A stretch of 7,540 bases of DNA from Acidobacteriota bacterium (lineage in GTDB: Bacteria > Acidobacteriota > Polarisedimenticolia > J045). Positions 1-6,333 of the stretch are shown here, piece after piece (the stretch's first letter is position 1; each line of letters begins with the position of its first letter). The stretch is from NCBI GenBank assembly GCA_027064265.1, contig JAMOQA010000321.1, positions 1-7,540 on the forward strand, written 5' to 3'. The translations under genes were made by a program, and so were the position numbers. The notes under the pieces are model-generated. The model did no database searches and was not told the DNA's origin. It was given only the letters and a program-made list of their open reading frames with translations.

Positions 1-2658
1 AGGCCGGGGAAGAAGCCCGTCACGCTGCTTCCCCCCGGGGAGGTCGCCGGGTTCCGGCGGCGCTGCCTCGGGCTCCGGGACCTGCTGCGGGAGGTGCGGG
101 ACCTGGACCCGGCCTTCCTCGGGGCGCTCCACCGGGTCCTCGCCCGCTGGCTGCCGCCGGCCCGGGAACGCCTCCTCGCGGAGGGGGCGATCGGGTTCCA
201 GGGACTCCTCGTCGAGGCGCGGCGGCTGCTGGCGAGCCACCGGGGGGTGCTCCGCGCGGTGCGCGCCTCCCTGGACCAGCTCCTGGTCGACGAGGTGCAG
301 GACACCGATCCCCTCCAGTACGAGATCGTCCGGCTCCTCGCCCTCGAGGACGGGCCCGGTCTCCGCCCGGGCCTGTTCGTCGTGGGAGACCCGAAGCAGT
401 CGATCTACGGGTTCCGCTCGGCGGACCTCGCCGCCTACGAAGAGTTCCTTCGCCGGGTCCTGGCCGCCGGCGGCGAGGTCCACTCCCTGGTCGTCAACTT
501 CCGCTCGGTCCCGCCGATCCTCGACGAGGTCGCCCGTTCCGCCGGGCCCCTGCTGGTCCCCGAACCCGGGATCCAGCCCCCCTGGGAGGACCTGGTGCCC
601 GCGGGGGACGCCGGCCCCCCGCCCCTTCCCGGCGACCGGGCCCCGGTGGAGGTGTGGGCCTCCTGGGACCTGCCCGGCCCGGGGACCCCGGGGGACGACG
701 CCGGCCCCGGGACCGGGGCGGAGCGGGCGCGGGAGCTGGAGGCGGCGGCGATCGCCCGGGACCTCGCCGGGAGGATGCAGGACGACCCGGAGTTCCGGCC
801 GGGCCGGGTCGCCATCCTGCTCCGGGCGACGACGACGCAGGGACCCTATCTCGACGCCCTGCGCGCCGCCGGCATCCCCTGCGTCGTGGAACGGGAGCGG
901 GACTGGACGCGCCGCCGGGACGTGGTCGACCTGGCTGCCGTCGTCCGGACGGTCGTCGACCCGGCGGACCAGGTCGCCCTCGTCGCCGCGCTCCGGGCGC
1001 CGTTTGCCGGGGTGCCGGACGCCGCCCTCCCCCGCCTGTGGCGGCGGGGGTTCCCCGGGGTCGCCGCCTCCCTCGGGGAGGATCCCGCGGCGGAGGGGAC
1101 GGCGGCCGGGCTGCTGCGGGACGTGGCGGCGTGGCTCCGGGGCCACGAGGAAGACGTCCCGGGACTCGCCCGGATCCGCGGCTGGGAGGCCGCGGCGATC
1201 CACTTCGTCGAGGTCCTGGCGGAGCTGCGGGAGTCGTTCCGGGAGGGCCGGGCCGACGCGTTCGTCCGCCGCCTCGCCGACAGGCTGCTCCCGTTCGCCG
1301 AGGCGGCGGCCCGGTGGCAGGGAGAGACCCGGGTCGGGTACCAGCAGGCGTTCCTCCGGCGACTCCTCGAGCGGCTGCGGGGTCTCGCCGGCAGCCCGCA
1401 GCAGGTCCTCCGCGCCCTCCGGGAGACCACCGCCGGCCTCCTCGAGATCGAGGCGTCCGCCGCGGTGGACGAGGCGGAGGACGCCGTCCGCGTACTGACG
1501 ATCCACAAGGCGAAGGGGCTGACCTTCGACGAGGTCTACGTCGTCGACCTCCATCACCGGATCCAGGGAAGAGGGAACGGCGACGGTCCCCGCATCGTCC
1601 GGGACGGGGGGAAGGTCCTGGTGGCGGTGGGGGGGCGGGCCCTGCCGGGAGACGCGCGCCGCCGGGAACTGGCGGAGCGAAAGGGGTCCGCGGAGGAGAC
1701 GCGGATGTTCTACGTGGCCGCGACCCGTCCCCGGAGGAGGCTCGTCCTCTGCGGATGCTGGCCCGCCGAGGGGAAGGAACGGGACGACACGGTGGTGGGC
1801 CGGCTGGCGTCCGTCCGGCCCGCCCCGTTCGCCGCCATGCTGGCGGCGGGGGAGAGCGAAAGGACCGGGGAGGACGGCGTCCGGTACCGGATCCTCGGGG
1901 GCGTCGCGACGGGGGAAGAAGGGTCCCGGGAAGACATCGACGCGTGCCGGCCGCTGCCGCCGGTGCGGGAGATCCTCGCGGAAGCACGGGGGCGCCGGAA
2001 GGAGGCCGCGGCCCGGGCCGCCGTCGCGCTGCTCCGGTCCCCCTCCGGGGCCGCCGAGGAGGGCGAAGGAGACGAGGAAGAAGGGGACGGCCCCCCGCCG
2101 TTTCCCGCCGACCCGCGGGAGCGGGACGTGCTGCTCGCCGCCGGGACGGTCGTCCACCGGCTGATGGAGCTGTTCGTGCCGGGGAGCGACCCGGCGGCGA
2201 GCTGGGAAGGGCTGCTCGTCGCCCGGCTGCCGGGCCTCCTGGTGGCGGCGGCCGGGGAGGAGATCCGGGAGGACGTCGCCGAGGAAGTGCGCGCGGTCCT
2301 GGACGGTTTCCCCGGGAGCTTCCCGTTCCGGCGGTTCGTCGACATCTTCCCCGGGATCCTGGGACGGGAGGTGCCCCTGGCACTGGAAGCGGACCCGGAA
2401 GCGGAAGGGGCGTTCGCCTGGAGCGGCACCATCGACCTGCTCTACGAGGACCCGGAGACCGGCGACGTGGTCGTCGCGGACCACAAGACCGACCGGGCGG
2501 CGACCCCCGCTGACCGGGCGCGCCTCGCCCGGCACTACGCGCCCCAGCTCGCCGTCTACGCCCGGGCCGTGGCACGGGCCCTCGGTCTTCCCCGGCCCCC
2601 GCGGCGGGAGCTCTGGTTCCTGCGGGAGGGAACGATCGAGCCGGTGCCCGGGGAGTGA
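1..2658 (+). CDS. addA: AddA-type helicase-nuclease, 5' partial
   Basis: This is an ATP-dependent superfamily 1 DNA helicase fused to a RecB-family nuclease, the AddA subunit type that processes double-strand breaks with AddB. The frame is open from base 1, so 885 C-terminal residues are visible. The Walker A region is missing (AddA is usually about 1,200 residues). Visible helicase motifs in order are DEVQDTDPLQ (Walker B, from 289), GDPKQSIYGFRSAD (from 385), NFRS (496), LTIHKAKGLTFDEV (about 1498) and ETRMFYVAATR (about 1696). An acidic linker (about 2044-2124) leads to the nuclease domain: GTVVHRLME (His at 2155), GTIDLLY (Asp at 2434), ADHKTD (Asp 2479, Lys 2485) and QLAVY (2545). All catalytic positions are kept, with His replacing the usual Tyr in the D-Y-K motif. 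A GTG at 94 is only an internal codon. RecB is an alternative, but motif spacing and size favour AddA; addB is probably upstream. The stop codon lies inside a strong hairpin. Confidence 0.9.
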   Translation, partial: RPGKKPVTLLPPGEVAGFRRRCLGLRDLLREVRDLDPAFLGALHRVLARWLPPARERLLAEGAIGFQGLLVEARRLLASHRGVLRAVRASLDQLLVDEVQDTDPLQYEIVRLLALEDGPGLRPGLFVVGDPKQSIYGFRSADLAAYEEFLRRVLAAGGEVHSLVVNFRSVPPILDEVARSAGPLLVPEPGIQPPWEDLVPAGDAGPPPLPGDRAPVEVWASWDLPGPGTPGDDAGPGTGAERARELEAAAIARDLAGRMQDDPEFRPGRVAILLRATTTQGPYLDALRAAGIPCVVERERDWTRRRDVVDLAAVVRTVVDPADQVALVAALRAPFAGVPDAALPRLWRRGFPGVAASLGEDPAAEGTAAGLLRDVAAWLRGHEEDVPGLARIRGWEAAAIHFVEVLAELRESFREGRADAFVRRLADRLLPFAEAAARWQGETRVGYQQAFLRRLLERLRGLAGSPQQVLRALRETTAGLLEIEASAAVDEAEDAVRVLTIHKAKGLTFDEVYVVDLHHRIQGRGNGDGPRIVRDGGKVLVAVGGRALPGDARRRELAERKGSAEETRMFYVAATRPRRRLVLCGCWPAEGKERDDTVVGRLASVRPAPFAAMLAAGESERTGEDGVRYRILGGVATGEEGSREDIDACRPLPPVREILAEARGRRKEAAARAAVALLRSPSGAAEEGEGDEEEGDGPPPFPADPRERDVLLAAGTVVHRLMELFVPGSDPAASWEGLLVARLPGLLVAAAGEEIREDVAEEVRAVLDGFPGSFPFRRFVDIFPGILGREVPLALEADPEAEGAFAWSGTIDLLYEDPETGDVVVADHKTDRAATPADRARLARHYAPQLAVYARAVARALGLPRPPRRELWFLREGTIEPVPGE

Positions 2659-2669
2659 CCCCGGGCACC
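2643..2669 (+). terminator. Stem-loop over the addA stop codon
   Basis: An 11-bp perfect inverted repeat, GGTGCCCGGGG and CCCCGGGCACC, flanks a five-base loop AGTGA. The loop ends with the TGA stop of addA. No T-run follows, so it is not a classical intrinsic terminator. It could work as a U-less terminator or as protection of the mRNA 3' end. In so GC-rich a sequence chance hairpins are common, but a perfect 11-bp stem with a five-base loop at a stop codon is unlikely to be accidental. Confidence 0.5.
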
Positions 2670-2679
2670 CGGCAAGGAC

Positions 2680-2702
2680 TCCCCCGCCCGGGGGGCGGGG
2701 GA
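2680..2702 (+). terminator. Second stem-loop after addA
   Basis: A 10-bp perfect stem, TCCCCCGCCC and GGGCGGGGGA, encloses a three-base loop GGG. It begins 10 bases after the first hairpin. No T-run follows. The tandem arrangement supports an end-of-transcript role for the pair; the stem could also act on transcripts arriving from the convergent pyk gene. Confidence 0.4.
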
Positions 2703-2841
2703 TCGAGCCGAGGAGGCACCTTCCTTCGGCCGGGAACACGGAACCGGTCCGCCGCGCGGCGGGCGGGGATCGGCGCCGAACCCCGAATCCATCGGTTGCC
2801 CCGGCCCGACGCCGACCCTTCCCGTCTCGTGGCCTTCCGGT

Positions 2842-2879
2842 GCCCTTCCCGTTCCCTCGGGACGGAGGCGGGGAAGGGC
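2842..2879. repeat. Inverted repeat, 9-bp stem
   Basis: GCCCTTCCC at 2842-2850 pairs perfectly with GGGAAGGGC at 2871-2879. The 20-base loop contains a small TCCC/GGGA helix. It lies in the gap between convergent addA and pyk and may help end transcription from either side, but no T-run adjoins it. Function is unproven. Confidence 0.35.
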
Positions 2880-2944
2880 GTTCCCGGACTGCTGCTGAAC
2901 TTGTACGGCGACCCGCCCCCGGTGGCCAAGGGATCGTTGGCGCG

Positions 2945-2985
2945 GATGCGGCATCCCGCCCGCGGCGTGCCCGGGGTGCCGCGTC
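2945..2985 (+). repeat. Inverted repeat, 14-bp stem with two wobbles
   Basis: GATGCGGCATCCCG at 2945-2958 pairs with CGGGGTGCCGCGTC at 2972-2985 through 14 pairs, two of them U-G, around a 13-base loop. Both wobbles suit a plus-strand RNA; on the minus strand they would be A-C mismatches. It lies 30 bases beyond the pyk stop. The strand asymmetry suggests it ends read-through from the addA side rather than pyk transcription, but this is inference. Confidence 0.35.
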
Positions 2986-3015
2986 GCGCCGCGCGGGTCC
3001 GGGGCCGTTCGCGGG

Positions 3016-4440
3016 TCAGCGCACCTGGTGAACGACCAGGCGGTTCGTCACCCCGAGGGGTTCGTCCGGCGAGCCGCCGAGGATCACGACCAGCTCCCCC
3101 GGGTCGACGTCCTTCCGCTTCCGCAGGTCGGCCTCGACCTTGCGGATCGCCGCGGTGAAGGTCCGCTGCATCGGGAGCAGCCGGGGCTCGATTCCCCGGT
3201 AGAGGGTCATCCGCGTGAGGACCCGGCGGGAAGGGGTGTAGGCGTAGGTCGGCAGGGCGGGGAGCTGGCGCGCGACCTGGCGCGCCGTGGCCCCGGAGCG
3301 GGTCAGGGCGACCATCGCCCGGGCGCCCACGTCGAAGGCCAGCCAGGCTCCCTCTTCCGCGATCGCCTCGGCGATCGAGTGGGCGGCAACCGCGGGCCGG
3401 CGCCGGGGACGCCTGAGCAGCATCTCCTCCGCCGCCCGCACGATCCGGTCCATCATTTTCACCGCCTCCACCGGGTACTCCCCGGAGGCGGTCTCGGCGC
3501 TGAGCATGACGGCCCACGTGCCGTCGAAGACGGCGTTCGCCACGTCCGACGCCTCGGCCCGGGTCGGCCGCGAGGCGAACCGCATCGATTCCAGCATCTG
3601 GGTGGCGGTGATCACCGGCTTACCCGCCGCCCCGGCGACCTGGATGATCCGCTTCTGCTCCACCGGCACCCGCTCCGGGGGCAGGTCGATCCCCAGGTCG
3701 CCCCGGGCGACCATCACCGCGTCGGCCTCGGCCAGGATCTCGTCCAGGTTCTCCACCGCCTGGCGGGTCTCGATCTTGGCGACCAGGTGCTGGTCGCCCC
3801 CGAGACGGCGGACGAGGCGCCGGGCGAGGCGCATGTCGTCCGGCCGCCGGACGAAGGAGCAGGCGACGAAGTCGACGCCCAGCTCCACCGCCAGGGCCAG
3901 GTCTCGCCGGTCCTTCGCGGTGAGGGCCGACCGGACCGCCGTCGCGTGGGGCAGGGAGAGTCCGGCCCGCGGGCCGATCTCCTTTCCCTCGAGGACCCGG
4001 CAGATGACCCGGTGGCCCCGCACGCGCTCGACCTTGAGGCGCACGGCCCCGTCGGCGAGCAGCAGCTCGTGGCCCCGGGAGGTCTCCACCGGCAGGTGCC
4101 GGTAGTCGACCGGGAGGACCAGCCGCTCCGGGTCGGTCTCGGAGGCCCGGGTCGTCAGGACGAGGGTGGCTCCCCGCCGCAGGGAGATCGGCCCGTCGAA
4201 ACTGCCCAGGCGGACCTTCGGGCCCTGCAGGTCGGCCATGATCCCGATGGGACGGCCGAGTTCGCGGGAGATGCGCCGCACCAGCCGGACCATCCGGCGG
4301 TGGAACGCGTGGTCCCCGTGGCTCATGTTCAGGCGTGCCACGTCGACGCCGGCGCGGAGCACCCGGCGGAGCACCCGTTCCCCGGCGCAGGCGGGTCCCA
4401 GGGTGGCGACGATGGCGGTCAGGCGGGTCTTGCGGGACAT
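3016..4440 (-). CDS. pyk: Pyruvate kinase
   Basis: This cytoplasmic enzyme transfers phosphate from phosphoenolpyruvate to ADP, the last step of glycolysis. The 474 residues match the usual bacterial length and the gene looks intact. Visible marks are IVATLGPA (10-17), the substrate loop RLNMSHG (36-42), DLQGPKVRLG (70-79), catalytic KIE (Lys222, Glu224), the metal-binding ARGDLG (245-250, Asp248), TATQMLESM (278-286) and PTRAEASDVANAVFDGT (292-308). A C-terminal allosteric-type domain follows (about 345-474), ending GVTNRLVVHQV. Lys75 in DLQGPK, instead of Glu in DTKGPE, marks the K+-independent class. SAETASG at 314-320 replaces the commoner SGETAAG. The ATG start is supported by GGGGAGG four bases upstream. 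The histidine kinase gene ends 79 bases upstream on the same strand, and addA converges on the other side. Confidence 0.97.
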   Translation of the reverse strand: MSRKTRLTAIVATLGPACAGERVLRRVLRAGVDVARLNMSHGDHAFHRRMVRLVRRISRELGRPIGIMADLQGPKVRLGSFDGPISLRRGATLVLTTRASETDPERLVLPVDYRHLPVETSRGHELLLADGAVRLKVERVRGHRVICRVLEGKEIGPRAGLSLPHATAVRSALTAKDRRDLALAVELGVDFVACSFVRRPDDMRLARRLVRRLGGDQHLVAKIETRQAVENLDEILAEADAVMVARGDLGIDLPPERVPVEQKRIIQVAGAAGKPVITATQMLESMRFASRPTRAEASDVANAVFDGTWAVMLSAETASGEYPVEAVKMMDRIVRAAEEMLLRRPRRRPAVAAHSIAEAIAEEGAWLAFDVGARAMVALTRSGATARQVARQLPALPTYAYTPSRRVLTRMTLYRGIEPRLLPMQRTFTAAIRKVEADLRKRKDVDPGELVVILGGSPDEPLGVTNRLVVHQVR

Positions 4441-4451
4441 CCTCCCTCCCC
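4441..4451 (-). promoter_or_regulatory. Ribosome binding site of pyk
   Basis: Read on the minus strand, GGGGAGG is followed by GAGG and then directly by the ATG at 4440. This is a strong Shine-Dalgarno sequence and fixes the start of the pyruvate kinase. Confidence 0.75.
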
Positions 4452-4464
4452 GGTTCGCTGCTCG

Positions 4465-4488
4465 CCGCGGACGGAAATCGTCCCGCGG
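4465..4488 (-). promoter_or_regulatory. Stem-loop in the pyk leader
   Basis: CCGCGGACG at 4465-4473 pairs with CGTCCCGCGG at 4479-4488 with one bulged base and a five-base loop (GAAAT on the plus strand). It lies between the histidine kinase stop and the pyk ribosome site. It could weaken read-through from the kinase gene or structure the pyk leader. It has no T-run on the pyk side. Just upstream (4511-4529) is an unusually AT-rich block containing CATAAT on the minus strand, which resembles a -10 element, but I find no convincing -35. Confidence 0.3.
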
Positions 4489-4519
4489 GCGCGCGCGAAC
4501 CCTTCCGGGCGATTATGAA

Positions 4520-6136
4520 TCATCGATCGTCGGTTCCGCCGGGGGTGGCCCGTCCTTCCGGTGAGGCCGGTACATCGAGGGGCAGCTCGATGGTCACGGC
4601 GAGCCCGCCCCCCGCGGGCAGCTCCGCCCGGATCTCGCCCCCGTGACGCTCGACCACCTGGCGGCAGACGGCGAGACCGAGCCCCGAGGTGGCCGGCGCG
4701 TCCCGGGCCGCCTGGACGACCCGGTAGAACGGGTCGAAGATCCGCGGGAGGTCCCCGGGAGGCACGCCGGGGCCGTGGTCGCGCACGACGAGGCGGGCCC
4801 GCCCCTCCTCCCGCGCCAGCCGGACGTCGATGCCCCGTTCCCCCGCGCCGTGGACCACCGCGTTCTCCAGCACGTGGAGGATCACGCGTTCGATCCGGGT
4901 CGGGTCGACCCAGCAGGGGAAGGGCCCGTCCGCGGTGGCCAGCTCGATGCGGACCGCGGGATGACGTTCCCGGAGGAGCGCGACCGCGTGGCGCACCAGG
5001 TCGGCGAGGTCGAGGACCCGGCGGGAGAGATGGAGGTTCTCCCTCCCGGTATGCGCGACCTCGAGGAGCGCTTCGACCATCCGTTCCAGGCGATGGGCCT
5101 CCTGGTCCAGGATCGAGAGGAACTCGGCCCGGGTGGCCTCGTCCAGGTCGGGGGCGGCGCGCAGGGTGGCGAGGAACCCGCGGATCGAGGCGAGCGGCGT
5201 GCGCAGCTCGTGGCCGATCCGCTCGAGGAACTCGTGCCGCTGGTGTTTCCCTTCCTCGCTTCCGTCGAGTTCCCGGACGGTGAGGAAACTCGCGATGGGA
5301 AGCCCCCGGGAGTTCCAGGCGCGGGCGAGCCGGACGAGCAGCGTTCGTTCCCCTCCAGGTCCGGCCATGCGGGTCGTGAAGGAGAGGGTCCGCTCCGGCC
5401 CCGCGAGGAACGCGAGCCACGTGCCCCGCACGTCTCCCGGCAGCGGCAGTTCGACCAGCAGCTTCCCCTGGAGTTCTCCCTCCCGGAGGCCCAGGAGGTC
5501 CCGGGCCGCCTGGTTGACCAGCACGAGGCGCTCGGTCTCGTCGACGACGACCAGGCCCTCCCGGTCGAGGCAGGCGGCGGTCGCCCGCAGGATCTCCTTT
5601 TCCTGCTGGATGATCTCGGCACGGGCCACCAGCTCGGCGCGCAGGCGCTGGGACTCGGTCTGGTCGGTGACGGTGACGATGCGGGCCGGACGGCCCCCGA
5701 GATCGTCGAGACGGCGCACCCGGACGAGGCAGGGGAAGCTCTCTCCGCTCGCCTTGAAGGCCGGCAGTTCCAGTTCTCCCTCCCCGCGCCGGACCAGGGC
5801 GAGGACGTGTCTCCCCTCCGCCTGTTCCTCGTAGGGTCCGGCGAGGAGGCTTACCTTCCGGCCGTCGAGGGCGGCGGGCTCGAGGCCGAACAGTTCCTGG
5901 AACTCGGCGTTGACCCAGAGCACGTGGCCGTCGGCGTCGGTGACCAGCACCGCGTCCGGCAGCGCGTCGAGAAGCCCGGAGAGAAGGGCGACCGCCTCCC
6001 GGGCCGTCCCGCGGGAGATGGCCCGCCTGGACGCGGGGTCGTCGCCGACGGCCGCCGGCGCGCGGGAAGAGAGGGGTCCCCCGGAACCCCGTACCGGATC
6101 CTTCGCACCCATCACTCCGTACCGAGCAAGTTTCAT
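4520..6136 (-). CDS. Soluble dual-PAS sensor histidine kinase
   Basis: This is a two-component sensor that autophosphorylates on His and probably serves the divergent response regulator. Numbered from the longest open form (GTG at 6250), it has PAS domain 1 (about 88-200), a helical linker (about 200-222), PAS domain 2 (about 225-328), a HisKA dimerisation helix with GHELRTP (His347) and a HATPase domain. The HATPase shows the N box LENAVVHG (Asn463), G1 DHGPGVP (491-497), F box IFDPFYR (504-510) and G2 TSGLGLAVCR (521-530). HELRT carries the Glu and Thr of the HExxT pattern linked to phosphatase activity in HisKA kinases. No membrane segment or signal peptide is visible, so it should be cytoplasmic. 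The start is uncertain: ATG at 6136 is chosen (538 residues); ATG at 6112 also fits, and neither has a clear ribosome site. Residues between 6250 and 6136 look non-coding. The ligand is unknown; pyk follows by 79 bases. Confidence 0.93.
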   Translation of the reverse strand: MKLARYGVMGAKDPVRGSGGPLSSRAPAAVGDDPASRRAISRGTAREAVALLSGLLDALPDAVLVTDADGHVLWVNAEFQELFGLEPAALDGRKVSLLAGPYEEQAEGRHVLALVRRGEGELELPAFKASGESFPCLVRVRRLDDLGGRPARIVTVTDQTESQRLRAELVARAEIIQQEKEILRATAACLDREGLVVVDETERLVLVNQAARDLLGLREGELQGKLLVELPLPGDVRGTWLAFLAGPERTLSFTTRMAGPGGERTLLVRLARAWNSRGLPIASFLTVRELDGSEEGKHQRHEFLERIGHELRTPLASIRGFLATLRAAPDLDEATRAEFLSILDQEAHRLERMVEALLEVAHTGRENLHLSRRVLDLADLVRHAVALLRERHPAVRIELATADGPFPCWVDPTRIERVILHVLENAVVHGAGERGIDVRLAREEGRARLVVRDHGPGVPPGDLPRIFDPFYRVVQAARDAPATSGLGLAVCRQVVERHGGEIRAELPAGGGLAVTIELPLDVPASPEGRATPGGTDDR

Positions 6137-6179
6137 GCCGTGATCCGCGAGGGCGGGCGCGGAAAAGCTCGGGCAACGA

Positions 6180-6241
6180 CGAACATGACGATGACGTTCG
6201 CGGAAGAACCTGTTCCTTCCCGGAACGGTACGAGCGTTCCG
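6180..6241. promoter_or_regulatory. Cluster of GAAC/GTTC half-sites, candidate operator
   Basis: Six alternating half-sites lie within about 60 bases: GAAC 6181, GTTC 6196, GAAC 6206, GTTC 6212, GAAC 6223 and GTTC 6236. They form three inverted repeats: CGAAC-N11-GTTCG, GAAC-N2-GTTC, and the perfect 7-bp CGGAACG-N7-CGTTCCG (6221-6241). A tandem ATGACG repeat fills 6185-6196. The cluster is between the divergent kinase and regulator genes, where a shared operator would be expected. The bound protein is unknown. Confidence 0.4.
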
Positions 6242-6322
6242 AAGTGGCACAACATCCCGCCGGGACCCATATTCCCCCCGGAAGCGGGTTTCTCGGGAAG
6301 GGCCGAGCGCCGAACCCGGCGC

Positions 6323-6328
6323 GGGAGG
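6323..6328 (+). promoter_or_regulatory. Ribosome binding site deciding the regulator start
   Basis: GGGAGG lies five bases before the ATG at 6334. The next in-frame ATG (6385), which would begin exactly at the receiver fold, has no such sequence upstream. This favours the longer protein with a 17-residue extension. Confidence 0.7.
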
Positions 6329-6333
6329 CCGCC

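Larger units (their letters stand above)
2703..3015. other. Convergent intergenic region, no gene seen
   Basis: This stretch separates the 3' ends of addA and pyk. Open frames run through it on both strands, but their translations are Arg/Pro/Gly-rich, without recognisable motifs, and overlap the flanking genes, so I call none of them. It contains a 14-bp perfect palindrome (2749-2762, CCGCCGCGCGGCGG) and two further long stems (2842-2879 and 2945-2985). I recognise no tRNA, insertion sequence or other RNA. Confidence 0.5.

Noticed and set aside
654..2513. A 619-residue open frame within addA in another plus-strand frame
   Set aside because: Low-complexity Gly/Arg/Pro translation; a shadow of addA.
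2655..3158. Possible small gene after addA (167 residues, plus strand)
   Set aside because: Starts at the addA stop region inside a hairpin, has an Arg/Pro-rich composition and overlaps the coding 3' end of pyk.
494..3517. A 1,007-residue open frame on the minus strand, opposite addA, the gap and part of pyk
   Set aside because: Its translation is Arg/Pro/Gly-rich without motifs, and it opposes a gene with clear helicase and nuclease motifs. Long antisense frames are expected at this GC content because stop codons are rare.
3028..4518. A 496-residue plus-strand frame opposite pyk
   Set aside because: The opposite strand encodes a complete pyruvate kinase with all active-site motifs and a strong ribosome site; this frame has no motif.
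6137..6250. Extension of the histidine kinase to GTG at 6250
   Set aside because: The added 38 residues are basic and without domain similarity, they cover the half-site cluster, and no convincing ribosome site precedes the GTG.
6245..6260. Sigma-54 promoter: TGGCAC resembles a -24 element upstream of the regulator
   Set aside because: The required TTGC element at the correct spacing is absent (CCCG or, one base off, CCGC), so the match is only half a promoter.
6245..6273. Sigma-70-like promoter TGGCAC-17-CATATT upstream of the regulator
   Set aside because: Only two of six and four of six consensus matches; too weak to call.
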